64,000 nt of DNA from Sediminicoccus sp. KRV36 (lineage in GTDB: Bacteria > Pseudomonadota > Alphaproteobacteria > Acetobacterales > Acetobacteraceae), in the NCBI RefSeq assembly GCF_023243115.1, contig NZ_CP085081.1, positions 4,175,001 through 4,239,000 on the forward strand, in the 5' to 3' direction. The position numbers and the translations under genes were made by a program. Below the pieces are notes generated by a model. The model searched no databases. It was not told where the DNA came from and saw nothing but the letters and a program-made list of their open reading frames with translations. How positions within the stretch are numbered: position 1 is the first letter of the stretch; every line of letters starts with the position of its first letter. This document shows positions 37,229 through 45,652 of this stretch, in pieces.

Positions 37229-38158
37229 ATGATCCATCGCCGCGCCCTGGCTGCCCTGCCCCTTGCCACCCCCGCCCTGGCGCAGGAGCGCCCGCTGCGC
37301 CTCATCATCGCCTTCCCGCCCGGCGGCAGCACCGACCTTCTGGGCCGCCTGATCGCACCCCGCATGAGCGAGCTTCTGGCCACCGCCATCACCCCCGAGA
37401 ATCGCAGTGGCGCCTCGGGCGCGGTGGCGGCGGGCCTGGTGGCCCAGGCGGCACCCGATGGCAGCACGCTGCTGCTGGATTCGGGCGGCCAGGCGGTGAA
37501 CCCGCACCTCATGCGCGGCCTTGGTTTCGACTACGCGACCGCCTTCGCCCCGGTGACGCTGCTGGCCACCCTGCCGCTGGTGCTGGTGGTGCGGGCCGAG
37601 CTGGGGGTCACCACCCTGGCCGGGCTGCTGGCCCGCCTGCGGGCCGACCCGCGCCCCGCCCCCTATGGCAGCGTCGGCATCGGGGCGCGCACGCATCTGG
37701 CCATGGCAGCCCTGCTGCGCCGCGCCGGCCTCGCGGGGGAACACATCCCCTATCGCGGCGGGGCCGACCAGATGGCCGGGCTGCTGCGCGGCGATGTGGC
37801 CATGGGGTTCACCTCCATCGCGCTGGCCGCGCCCCTGCTGCGGGAGGGGCGCCTGCTGGCATTGGGCTATTCCTTGCCTGGTCATGCACCCAGCATTGCG
37901 GGACAAGGCTTTCCGGGCTTTGCCATCGGCGATTGGCTGGCCCTGCTGGCGCCCGCCGGCACGCCGCCCGCGATCATCGCGCGCCTCGCCGCCGCCGCCG
38001 CCGATGCGGTGAACCAGCCGGGCCTGCGCCAGCGCCTCCATGACCTCGGCCTGGAGCCTGCCGCCGAGGGGCCGGAGGCGCTCGGCCATTTCCTCGCCAC
38101 CGAGCGCGCCGCCATGGGGGCCCTGATTGCCGCCGAGGGGATACGCCTCGACGGATAG
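37229..38158 (+). CDS. Bug/TctC-family periplasmic solute receptor, tandem copy 1
   Basis: 309 residues: short signal peptide (MIHRRALAALPLATPALA), then ERPLRLIIAFPPGGSTDLLGRLIAPRM, ENRSGASGAVAAGLVAQAAPDGSTLL and YGSVGIGARTHLAMAALL. It is clearly related to the next gene (shared LVAQAAPDG, NP.LMRGL.FDY.TAFAPV), so the two are a local duplication. The ligand is unknown; no membrane component lies nearby. Confidence 0.9.
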   Translation: MIHRRALAALPLATPALAQERPLRLIIAFPPGGSTDLLGRLIAPRMSELLATAITPENRSGASGAVAAGLVAQAAPDGSTLLLDSGGQAVNPHLMRGLGFDYATAFAPVTLLATLPLVLVVRAELGVTTLAGLLARLRADPRPAPYGSVGIGARTHLAMAALLRRAGLAGEHIPYRGGADQMAGLLRGDVAMGFTSIALAAPLLREGRLLALGYSLPGHAPSIAGQGFPGFAIGDWLALLAPAGTPPAIIARLAAAAADAVNQPGLRQRLHDLGLEPAAEGPEALGHFLATERAAMGALIAAEGIRLDG

Positions 38159-38182
38159 CGCCACGCGGGGCAAGAATGGCGC

Positions 38183-39166
38183 ATGAAACGTCGCGCTCTT
38201 CTGACCCTTCCCTTGGCCACTCCCCTTCTGGCCAACCCCTTTTTGGCCGCACCTGGCCTCGCGCAGTCCTGGGCGCCGACGCGGCCGGTGCGCGTCATCG
38301 CCGGCTGGCCCGCGGGCGGTTCGGCCGATGCGTCGCTGCGGCTGGTCGCACCGCACATGCAAACCGTGCTCGGCCAGAATGTCGTGATCGAGAATCGCGG
38401 CGGCGCCTCGGGCTCCATCGGTGCCGGGGTGGTGGCGCAGGCGGCGCCCGATGGCCAGACGCTGCTCTTCGACGCCGCCGGGCAGGTGAGCAATCCTTTG
38501 CTGATGCGCGGACTGTCCTTTGACTATCTCACGGCCTTCGCGCCGGTCTGCCTCTTTGCGCTGCTGCCGAATGTGCTGTGCGTGCGGGCCGAGACGCCGG
38601 TGCGCAGCGTGCCCGAGCTGGTCGCCTATCTGCGCGCCAATCCGGGCCAGCCCTATGCCAGCACGGGCATCGGCCTTGCCTCCCACCTGGCCGCCGTGAT
38701 GTTCACGCAGCGCGAGCGGCTCGAGGTGACGCACGTGCCCTATCGCGCCTCGCAGCAATCCATCCCCGGCCTGCTGGGCGGTGAGACGCTGTTCACCTTC
38801 AACACCACGCCGCTGGTGGTGCCGCTGATCCGCGATGGCCGGCTGCGCGCGCTGGCCGTCGCCACGCCACGCCGCATTCCCACCCTGCCCGAGACGCCGA
38901 CCATGCTGGAGCTCGGCTATGACGGGTTCTCCCTGAATGAGTGGATCGCCCTGTTTGCCCCGGCCGGCACGCCGGCCCCGGCCATTGCGCGGCATGCGGA
39001 GGCCGCGCAAGCGGGGCTGGCCGATCCCGTGGTGCGGGAGCGCCATGCCAATCTGGGCATGGATATCCAGGCGCTCGGGCCGGCCGATTTCGCGCAGTTC
39101 CTGACGGAGCAGCGCGCGCGGATCGGCGCGCTGATCCGGGACAATAATATCCGGCTGGAGAGCTGA
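38183..39166 (+). CDS. Bug/TctC-family periplasmic solute receptor, tandem copy 2
   Basis: 327 residues with a signal peptide (MKRRALLTLPLATPLLANPFLAAPGLAQ). Family motifs are WAPTRPVRVIAGWPAGGSADASLRLVAPHM, ENRGGASGSIGAGVVAQAAPDGQTLL and YASTGIGLASHLAAVMF. It starts 24 bases after copy 1, so both are likely on one transcript. The divergence between copies in the ligand loops suggests different specificities, which is inference. Confidence 0.9.
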   Translation: MKRRALLTLPLATPLLANPFLAAPGLAQSWAPTRPVRVIAGWPAGGSADASLRLVAPHMQTVLGQNVVIENRGGASGSIGAGVVAQAAPDGQTLLFDAAGQVSNPLLMRGLSFDYLTAFAPVCLFALLPNVLCVRAETPVRSVPELVAYLRANPGQPYASTGIGLASHLAAVMFTQRERLEVTHVPYRASQQSIPGLLGGETLFTFNTTPLVVPLIRDGRLRALAVATPRRIPTLPETPTMLELGYDGFSLNEWIALFAPAGTPAPAIARHAEAAQAGLADPVVRERHANLGMDIQALGPADFAQFLTEQRARIGALIRDNNIRLES

Positions 39167-39572
39167 AGGCAGGGCGCCGCGGGCGCCAGGCAACAACATT
39201 CCGCGCGGCCCCCTGCGATGAGCTCCGGAGGCCGGGCGGGTGGGCGGCCGTGCATCTGCCGGCGGCACTGCCAGCTGGACTTTTCGGGTATTTTTTCCTA
39301 TGGTTCCCGCCATGCCATCCCGCCTCCCCGCCCTTTGCCTCCCCCTCCATCCCGCCGCCCCTCCCCTCGAAGGGGCTTTTGTCCGAAACCATGGGGCCGC
39401 GAAAAATGCACCGCGCGCATCTTTGGCCCGGCGCCTTCCTGGCGCGGTTCCGGGCAATTTACGGGTCGCCCGGCGGATTCCCGAATATTCCACTCGGGAA
39501 ATGGCACGCCCCCGCTTGCGCATCCTGGCCGGCCATGACTATGGAGCGCGGATTATCCTTTCGGAGCACGGT
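39167..39572. other. 406-base region upstream of the transhydrogenase operon
   Basis: No gene is supported. There is an AT-richer patch (about 39285-39302, TTTTCGGGTATTTTTTCC). A weak sigma70-like pair, TTGCGC (39516-39521) and TATGGA (39540-39545), is separated by 18 bases and lies 27 bases before the pntAA ATG. The long open frame through this stretch is the in-frame upstream extension of pntAA and is probably not translated. Confidence 0.4.
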
Positions 39573-40688
39573 ATGCGCCTCGCGGTTCTCAAGGAAAGGC
39601 GGGCCGGCGAAAGCCGCGTCGCCGCCACGCCGGAAACGGTCAAGAAGCTGATCGCCCTCGGGCTCAGCGTTGCGGTAGAGGCGGGCGCTGGCCTGGCCTC
39701 GGGCTTCCCCGATGCGGAATATGAGGCCGCCGGGGCGGAACTCGCCAATACCGCCGCGGCTGCCCTGAAGGGCGCTGGCATCGTCTTCGCGGTGCGCGCA
39801 CCGGAAGCGAAGCTGCCCAAGGGCACGCTGTTGATCGGCACGCTGGGGGCTGACGCCGAAGCGGTGGCCGCCTACGCGGCGGCCGGGATCGAGGCATGCT
39901 CGATGGAGCTGCTGCCCCGCATCACCCGGGCACAGAGCATGGATGTGCTCTCCTCCCAGGCCAATCTCGCCGGGTATCGCGCGGTGATCGAGGCGGCGGA
40001 GAGCTTTGACCGTGGCTTCCCCATGCTGATGACGGCGGCGGGCACCATTCCGGCCGCCAATGCCTTCGTCATGGGCGCTGGCGTCGCCGGCCTGCAGGCC
40101 ATCGCGACCGCGCGCCGCCTGGGCGGCCGTGTCTCGGCCACCGATGTGCGCCCGGCCGCCAAGGAGGAGATCAAGTCCCTCGGCGCCAGCTTCGTGGGTT
40201 ACGAGGATGAGGAGAGCAAGGCGGCCCAGACTTCCGGCGGCTATGCCAAGCAGCTCTCGGCCGAGTTCTACGCCAAGCAGGCCGAAGTGGTGGCTGCCCA
40301 TATCGCCAAGCAGGATATCGTGATCTGCACGGCGCTGGTGCAGGGCCGCAAGGCGCCGATCCTCGTCACGGCCGAGATGGTGGCCAGCATGAAGCCGGGC
40401 TCCGTCATCGTGGATCTCGCTTCCGATGCCGGCGGCAATTGCGCGGCGACGGTGCCGGGCGAGGTGGTCGTGACGGCGAATGGCGTGAAGGTTCTGGGCT
40501 TCAACAACTGGCCCGGCCGCATTCCCGCCGCCGCCAGCGCGCTCTATGCCCGCAACCTGCTGACCTTCCTGACCACCTTCTGGGACAAGGAAGCCAAGAC
40601 CCCCAAGCTGCCGCCCGAGGATGACATCGTGATCGGTGTGACCCTGACGCGGGGCGGCGCCGTGGTTCACAAGAATTTTGCGGCCTGA
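39573..40688 (+). CDS. pntAA: NAD(P) transhydrogenase subunit alpha part 1 (PntAA)
   Basis: 371 residues forming domain I of proton-translocating transhydrogenase, the NAD(H)-binding part. Features are the opening MRLAVLKERRAGESRVAATPETVKKLIALG (alanine-dehydrogenase-like), the RQD-loop region RAQSMDVLSSQANLAGYRAV, the Rossmann GAGVAGLQAIATARRLGG, and PAAKEEIKSLGASFV. The enzyme uses the proton gradient to make NADPH from NADH. The ATG at 39573 begins the conserved N-terminus; an upstream in-frame extension is rejected. It heads pntAA-pntAB-pntB, the split arrangement usual in alphaproteobacteria. Confidence 0.96.
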   Translation: MRLAVLKERRAGESRVAATPETVKKLIALGLSVAVEAGAGLASGFPDAEYEAAGAELANTAAAALKGAGIVFAVRAPEAKLPKGTLLIGTLGADAEAVAAYAAAGIEACSMELLPRITRAQSMDVLSSQANLAGYRAVIEAAESFDRGFPMLMTAAGTIPAANAFVMGAGVAGLQAIATARRLGGRVSATDVRPAAKEEIKSLGASFVGYEDEESKAAQTSGGYAKQLSAEFYAKQAEVVAAHIAKQDIVICTALVQGRKAPILVTAEMVASMKPGSVIVDLASDAGGNCAATVPGEVVVTANGVKVLGFNNWPGRIPAAASALYARNLLTFLTTFWDKEAKTPKLPPEDDIVIGVTLTRGGAVVHKNFAA

Positions 40689-40700
40689 GGAGAGAGCAAG

Positions 40701-41099
40701 ATGAGCACCCAGACCGAACTGGCCGAAAAGGCCGCCGAACTCGCTGCCCGCGCGGCGGAGCTGGCTGATTTCGCCCGCCGCGCGGCCGAAGCCGCCGCCC
40801 CCGTGGCGCAGGCGGTCGAGCCCTTCATGCTGATGCTGACCATTTTCCTGATGGCCTGCTTTGTCGGCTATTACGTCGTGTGGAACGTCACACCCGCGCT
40901 GCATTCGCCGCTGATGGGCGTGACCAACGCCATCTCCTCGGTGATCGTGGTGGGTGCCATCCTGGCCGCCGCGGCGGCCGAGAGCGATGCGGCGCGGCTC
41001 TTTGGCTTCCTCGCCGTCACCCTTGCCTCCGTGAACATCTTCGGCGGCTTCATGGTGACGCGCCGGATGCTGGCCATGTTCCAGAAGAAGAAGGGCTGA
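40701..41099 (+). CDS. pntAB: NAD(P) transhydrogenase subunit alpha part 2 (PntAB)
   Basis: 132 residues. An Ala/Glu-rich amphipathic N-segment is followed by membrane helices of domain II ([71 protein letters not shown]), including the conserved [10 protein letters not shown]. It forms part of the proton channel with PntB. It follows pntAA by 12 bases and precedes pntB by 4. Confidence 0.95.
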   Translation: MSTQTELAEKAAELAARAAELADFARRAAEAAAPVAQAVEPFMLMLTIFLMACFVGYYVVWNVTPALHSPLMGVTNAISSVIVVGAILAAAAAESDAARLFGFLAVTLASVNIFGGFMVTRRMLAMFQKKKG

Positions 41100-41103
41100 A
41101 CCG

Positions 41104-42507
41104 ATGGCGACGATCTCGACCCTCGCCTATCTGGCGGCTTCCGTCCTTTTCATCCTCGCACTTCGCGGGCTGTCCCATCCCGGCACGTCCCGCCAGGGCA
41201 ACCAATACGGCATGATCGGCATGGGGGTGGCGATTATCGCCACCATCCTGAATTCCGGCATGGATTTCGGCGGCTTCGTGCTGATCATCTCGGGCCTGGC
41301 CATTGGTGGCTCGATCGGCACCATCCTGGCCAACCGCATCCAGATGACGTCGCTGCCGCAGCTGGTCGCGGCCTTCCACAGCCTGGTGGGCCTGGCCGCG
41401 GTGTTCGTGGCGGGTGCGGCCTTCTACAGCCCCGAGAGCTTCGGCATCGGCATTCCGGGCGATATCAAGGGCGCCTCGCTGCTGGAAATGTCGCTGGGTC
41501 TCGCGATCGGCGCCATCACCTTCTCGGGCTCGGTCATCGCCTTCCTGAAGCTGGACGGCCGCATGTCCGGCGCGCCGATCACCTTCGCCAACCAGCACAA
41601 GCTGAATGCGGTGCTGGGTGGGGTGCTGGTGTTCCTGATCTTCCTGTTCGTGCTGACGGGCTCGCCCTTCCTGTTCTGGGTGATTGCGCTGCTCTCCTTC
41701 GCGCTGGGCTTCCTGCTGATCGTGCCGATCGGCGGGGCCGACATGCCGGTCGTGGTGTCCATGCTGAACAGCTATTCCGGCTGGGCGGCGGCGGGCATCG
41801 GTTTCACCATCGGCAACCTGCTGCTGATCGTGACGGGCGCCCTGGTCGGCGCCTCGGGCGCCATCCTGTCCTACATCATGTGCAAGGGGATGAACCGCTC
41901 GATCATCAACGTGCTGCTGGGCGGCTTCGGCACCGAGAGCGGTGCGGCGGCGGCGGGCGGCGGCGGTGCGGATCGCGCGCCGGTCAAGGCCGGCTCGCCC
42001 GAGGATGCGGCCTTCATCATGAAGAACGCGCAGAAGATCATCATCGTGCCGGGCTACGGCATGGCGGTGGCGCAGGCCCAGCAGGTGGTGCGTGAAATGG
42101 CGGATCTGCTGAAGAAGGAAGGCGTGCAGATTTCCTACGCCATCCATCCCGTGGCAGGCCGCATGCCCGGCCACATGAACGTGCTGCTCGCCGAAGCGAA
42201 TGTCCCCTATGAGGAGGTGCATGAGCTGGAGGAGATCAACCCGGAATTCGCCGAGGCTGATGTGGCGTATGTGATCGGCGCGAATGACGTGACGAACCCG
42301 GCCGCCAAGACCGACAAGTCCAGCGCCATCTACGGCATGCCCATCCTGGATGTGGAGAAGGCCAAGACGGTGTTCTTCATCAAGCGCGGCATGGCCAGCG
42401 GCTATGCCGGCGTGGACAATGAGCTGTTCTTCCGGCCCAACACGATGATGCTCTTCGGCGATGCCAAGAAGGTGACGCAGGAAATCGTGCAGGCGTTGCA
42501 GCGCTAA
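41104..42507 (+). CDS. pntB: NAD(P) transhydrogenase subunit beta (PntB)
   Basis: 467 residues. About eight to nine membrane helices (SVLFILALRGLSHPGTSRQGNQYGMIGMGVAI onward) carry the rest of the proton channel. The C-terminal domain III binds NADP(H): KIIIVPGYGMAVAQAQQVVREMADLL, HPVAGRMPGHMNVLLAEANVPYE and the KRGMASGYAGVDNELFF loop. It is complete and followed by a strong terminator. Confidence 0.96.
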   Translation: MATISTLAYLAASVLFILALRGLSHPGTSRQGNQYGMIGMGVAIIATILNSGMDFGGFVLIISGLAIGGSIGTILANRIQMTSLPQLVAAFHSLVGLAAVFVAGAAFYSPESFGIGIPGDIKGASLLEMSLGLAIGAITFSGSVIAFLKLDGRMSGAPITFANQHKLNAVLGGVLVFLIFLFVLTGSPFLFWVIALLSFALGFLLIVPIGGADMPVVVSMLNSYSGWAAAGIGFTIGNLLLIVTGALVGASGAILSYIMCKGMNRSIINVLLGGFGTESGAAAAGGGGADRAPVKAGSPEDAAFIMKNAQKIIIVPGYGMAVAQAQQVVREMADLLKKEGVQISYAIHPVAGRMPGHMNVLLAEANVPYEEVHELEEINPEFAEADVAYVIGANDVTNPAAKTDKSSAIYGMPILDVEKAKTVFFIKRGMASGYAGVDNELFFRPNTMMLFGDAKKVTQEIVQALQR

Positions 42508-42536
42508 CGCCTCGCCCACTCCATGCGACGACTGAG

Positions 42537-42565
42537 AAGGGGAAGCGCATGCCGCTTCCCCTTTT
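42537..42565 (+). terminator. Intrinsic terminator of the pnt operon
   Basis: Perfect 11-bp stem AAGGGGAAGCG/CGCTTCCCCTT with a 5-base loop, ending in a T tract. Confidence 0.9.
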
Positions 42566-42616
42566 GCGTTGGAGTGTGGGAAACTGCGCAGATGATGCAG
42601 ACCCACCCCGCACGCC

Positions 42617-43366
42617 TTGCTTGAGGATATCCTCCTCTTCGTCATCGTGGGCTTTGTCGCTCAGATGGTGGATGGCGCGATCGGCATGGCCTATGGCCTG
42701 ACGGCGACTTCGGTTCTGCTCTCCATGTCGGTGCCGCCCGCCATGGCGTCGGCCAGCGTGCACGCGGCCGAGATGTTCACCACGGGCGCCTCGGGCTTCG
42801 CGCATTGGCGGGCGGGCAATGTGATCCCTCGCCTGGTCCTGCGGCTGGCGGTGCCTGGAGTGCTCGGCGGCGTGGTGGGCGCCTATGTGCTGACGGACCT
42901 GCCCGTGGCCTACATGAAGCCCGTGGTGAGCACCTATCTGGCGGTGATGGGCGCCATCATCCTGGGCCGCGCTCTGCGGCCGCCGCCACCCCCGCCGGAC
43001 AAGCCGCCGCGCGTCACGCTGCTCGGCTTTGGCGGTGGCTTTCTGGATGCCATTGGTGGTGGCGGCTGGGGGCCGCTGGTCACCTCCACGCTGATCGGCC
43101 GCGGCAACGTGCCGCGCACCTCGATCGGCTCGACCAACGCGGCTGAATTCTTCGTGACCACCGCCATCACGGCGGTCTTCGTCGCCACGATCGGGCTGGA
43201 TCTGTGGCCCGTGATCCTTGGACTCGTTCTGGGTGGAGTGCTGGCCGCACCGCTGGCCGCCCTGGTGACCAAGAAGCTGCCGGATCGGCCGCTGATGATC
43301 ATTGTGGGGGTGGTGATCATGTTGCTGTCGTTGCGCAACCTGACCATCCAGCTTGGGCTTGGCTAA
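42617..43366 (+). CDS. Sulfite exporter TauE/SafE-family permease
   Basis: 249 residues with about seven to eight membrane helices. The family opening is ILLFVIVGFVAQMVDGAIGMAYGLTATSVLLSMSVPPAMASASVHAAEMFTTGASG, and the second repeat is GFGGGFLDAIGGGGWGPLVTSTLIGRGNVPRTSIGSTNAAEFFV. Members export sulfite, sulfoacetate or other organic anions. Upstream in-frame sequence stops at 42593-42595 and the only early start is TTG at 42617, so a TTG start is the best reading. Confidence 0.9.
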   Translation: MLEDILLFVIVGFVAQMVDGAIGMAYGLTATSVLLSMSVPPAMASASVHAAEMFTTGASGFAHWRAGNVIPRLVLRLAVPGVLGGVVGAYVLTDLPVAYMKPVVSTYLAVMGAIILGRALRPPPPPPDKPPRVTLLGFGGGFLDAIGGGGWGPLVTSTLIGRGNVPRTSIGSTNAAEFFVTTAITAVFVATIGLDLWPVILGLVLGGVLAAPLAALVTKKLPDRPLMIIVGVVIMLLSLRNLTIQLGLG

Positions 43367-43421
43367 AACGGCAAAGGCCGCAGCGGATGACCGCTACGGC
43401 ATGCTCACCATGTCAGGAGAA

Positions 43422-43441
43422 CCCGGCCGCCAGCGGCCGGG
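43422..43441 (-). terminator. Hairpin after rpsU
   Basis: Perfect 9-bp stem CCCGGCCGC/GCGGCCGGG with a 2-base tip, just beyond the rpsU stop on the minus strand. It lacks a long U tract. Confidence 0.5.
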
Positions 43442-43448
43442 AAGGGCT

Positions 43449-43652
43449 TCAGAAGCCCTCGCGCTCGATGCGCTTGCGCTCCACCTTGCGGGCGCGGCGG
43501 ACCGCTTCAGCGGCCTCACGCGCACGGCGCTCGGAGGGCTTCTCGTAGTGCCGACGAAGCTTCATCTCGCGGAACACGCCCTCGCGCTGCAGCTTCTTCT
43601 TGAGCGCCTTGAGCGCCTGGTCAACATTGTTATCCCGAACGACGACTTGCAC
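43449..43652 (-). CDS. rpsU: 30S ribosomal protein S21
   Basis: 67 residues starting at a GTG (43652): [25 protein letters not shown] and the basic C-terminal helix ([40 protein letters not shown]). S21 sits near the anti-Shine-Dalgarno end of 16S rRNA. AGGAG stands 9-13 bases before the GTG. The open frame continues upstream, but S21 proteins begin at this point. Confidence 0.96.
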   Translation of the reverse strand: MQVVVRDNNVDQALKALKKKLQREGVFREMKLRRHYEKPSERRAREAAEAVRRARKVERKRIEREGF

Positions 43653-43807
43653 GCGGGCGAATCTCCTGATGGCCGAAAACGACAATTGCCCCGGAGCATG
43701 CGAATGCTCCGTGGCCTTGCGGATGTCGTAACACATTCGCCCCTCTGGCGGGAAGCCCTCGCATGCGGGAAAAATCATCCCACATCAGCCATGAAAGGCG
43801 GACCAAC

Positions 43808-44308
43808 ATGGCCATCCTGAAAATCGCCCGCATGGGCCACCCTGTCCTGCTCGGCCGTGCCCAGGAGGTGACCGACCCGACGAGCCCCGACATCCGCAAG
43901 CTCATCCTGGACATGGCGGATACACTGGTGGATTCCGGCGGGATTGGCCTCGCGGCGCCGCAAGTGCATCAGCCGCTTCGCCTGTTTCTCTTTCGCGACG
44001 GGGAGGAGATGCGCGTGCTGATCAACCCGCACATCACACCGCTGGGCGAGGAGCGAGCGACGGCCTGGGAGGGCTGCCTGTCCATCCCGGGCCTGCGCGG
44101 CCAGGTGGAGCGCCCGGCCCGGGTGGCGTGGCGTGGCCTCGACCATGACGCGGCACCGGTGGAGGGCGAGGCCTCCGGCATCACGGCCCGCGTCCTGCAG
44201 CATGAAAACGACCATCTGGACGGCATTTTTTATCTGATGCGCATGGCTGATCTCAGCCGGCTCGGCTTCATAGAGGAACTGGCCCGCCTCCCGGAGGACG
44301 CAGAATGA
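43808..44308 (+). CDS. def: Peptide deformylase
   Basis: 166 residues. All three metal-site motifs are intact: GGIGLAAPQ (44-52), EGCLS (88-92, Cys90) and QHENDHLDG (131-139, His132, Glu133, His136). The enzyme removes the formyl group from nascent N-terminal Met. Its stop overlaps the COQ9 gene by 4 bases. It diverges from rpsU. Confidence 0.96.
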   Translation: MAILKIARMGHPVLLGRAQEVTDPTSPDIRKLILDMADTLVDSGGIGLAAPQVHQPLRLFLFRDGEEMRVLINPHITPLGEERATAWEGCLSIPGLRGQVERPARVAWRGLDHDAAPVEGEASGITARVLQHENDHLDGIFYLMRMADLSRLGFIEELARLPEDAE

Positions 44309-44862
44309 GCGACGCAGCTTGGATCCACGCGGCGGTGCGCCGTGCCGGAAAGGAAGGCTGGAGCCGGCAGACCCTCCGGCACGCCCTGGAGGATTGCGGC
44401 GATTCACCCGAATTGATCAGCAGTGCCTTCCCCCGCGGCGTGACGGGCGCGATCGACGCCTGGGCGGCGCTGACCGATGCGCGCATGGATGCCGCGGCCG
44501 CGGCCGAGGATCTTGCCAGCCTGCGCACACCAGCGCGGATTCAGCGCGTGATCGAGATCCGGCTCCAGTTGCTGGAGCCGGATCGGGAGGCATTGCGCGC
44601 CGCTCTCGGCCTGCTGGCCTTGCCGTGGAATGCGCCCACGGCGCTGCGGTTGCTGGCGCGCACCGTATCCGCGATCTGGCACGCGGCAGGCGATAACTCG
44701 GCCGATTTCTCCTGGTACACCCGCCGCGCGACGCTGGCAGGCGTGTATTCGGCCACCCTCGCCTATTGGATGCGTCCGATCAGGCCCGAGATGGACGATG
44801 TTTTGTCGTTCCTTGACAGGCGCTTGCAAGATTTACCTAAGCCGCGCCGGAAAGCTGCGTAA
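44305..44862 (+). CDS. COQ9 family protein
   Basis: 185 residues resembling COQ9, a TetR-fold lipid-binding protein needed for ubiquinone synthesis (it presents substrate to the COQ7 hydroxylase). The C-terminal signature is TVSAIWHAAGDNSADFSWYTRRATLAGVYSATLAYWMRP, followed by a final amphipathic segment (MDDVLSFLDRRLQDL) like the membrane-binding helix. It is translationally coupled to def through ATGA. Confidence 0.93.
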   Translation: MSDAAWIHAAVRRAGKEGWSRQTLRHALEDCGDSPELISSAFPRGVTGAIDAWAALTDARMDAAAAAEDLASLRTPARIQRVIEIRLQLLEPDREALRAALGLLALPWNAPTALRLLARTVSAIWHAAGDNSADFSWYTRRATLAGVYSATLAYWMRPIRPEMDDVLSFLDRRLQDLPKPRRKAA

Positions 44863-44983
44863 ACAGGCTTCGCGCTTGACCCGCTTGCGTGTAAAGGGCG
44901 GGATTGTTCAGGGTCACCGTGCCGTTTTGTCCGGATTCGCCGGACGCGAAACACTGGCCCACCGTTTCGGGAGATTGGGCGGA

Positions 44984-45517
44984 ATGACGCCTTCAAAGAG
45001 CCCTTTGGCACGTAGCTTTCTGGCCGGTGTTGCGGCTGCGATGCTGCTGCCCAGCATTGCCTCCGCGGCTGGCTGCGTGCAGCCCGCCGAAAAGATTGCC
45101 TTCGACATCCGCGCGCTGCAGAGCCAGCTGATGGTGGCCGCACTCTCCTGCGGCCAGCAGGATGACTACAACGCCTTCGTCCGGAAGTATCAGAACGAAG
45201 TCGCTACGGCCTTCCGCAATGTGGCTGGACATTTCCGCCGGACCGCCGGTTCGCAGCATCAGCGGGAGTTGGATCAGTACATCACGCAGCTGGCGAACGG
45301 CCAGTCGCAGATGAGCATCGCCCGTGGCAGCTTCTTCTGCCGCGAGCAGGCCCCCCTGTTCCAGGCAGCCATGACGGCGACGAGCCCGGCGGAACTGGCC
45401 CAGGTGTCGGTGTCCCGCCAGGTGCACCAGGTGCTGACCACGCCGGAATGCCCCGCCACGCCAGCCCGCCAGACCCGGCAGGCCAGCAATCAGCAGCGCC
45501 CCGCCGCGTCTCGCTGA
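44984..45517 (+). CDS. Secreted hypothetical protein
   Basis: 177 residues with a signal peptide (MTPSKSPLARSFLAGVAAAMLLPSIASAA). The mature part begins GCVQPAEKIAFDIRALQSQLMVAALSCGQQDDYNAFVRKYQNEV and has four Cys (two disulfides likely), a largely helical middle, and a Gln/Arg-rich tail. The pattern of a four-Cys helical periplasmic protein is common in related bacteria, but I know no function. It is followed by a strong terminator. Confidence 0.75.
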   Translation: MTPSKSPLARSFLAGVAAAMLLPSIASAAGCVQPAEKIAFDIRALQSQLMVAALSCGQQDDYNAFVRKYQNEVATAFRNVAGHFRRTAGSQHQRELDQYITQLANGQSQMSIARGSFFCREQAPLFQAAMTATSPAELAQVSVSRQVHQVLTTPECPATPARQTRQASNQQRPAASR

Positions 45518-45540
45518 GGCGACCACTTCCAGTGATGAGG

Positions 45541-45569
45541 AAGGCGGCCCTGCCCGGGCCGCCTTTTTT
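45541..45569 (+). terminator. Intrinsic terminator of the secreted-protein gene
   Basis: Perfect 10-bp stem AAGGCGGCCC/GGGCCGCCTT with a 5-base loop and a six-T run. Confidence 0.92.
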
Positions 45570-45596
45570 GTGTTCTGACGATGGATGCCCCCCAAG

Positions 45597-45624
45597 AAAA
45601 AAGGGGCAGCCGAAGCTGCCCCTT
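45597..45624 (-). terminator. Intrinsic terminator of the first ompA-like gene
   Basis: Read on the minus strand, GGGGCAGC/GCTGCCCC with a TTCG tetraloop followed by at least six T. Nearly the same sequence follows the second ompA-like gene. Confidence 0.93.
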
Positions 45625-45652
45625 TCGAAGTCTCGCGAGGAAGAAGCCCTGC

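Noticed and set aside
39240..39572. N-terminal extension of PntAA
   Set aside because: The known protein starts at MRLAVLKE; the upstream codons translate to a Pro/Arg-rich stretch with no homology to the subunit.
43653..43778. Longer rpsU product of 109 residues
   Set aside because: S21 is 60-70 residues and begins at the conserved VQVVVRDN block; the GTG there has its own AGGAG site.
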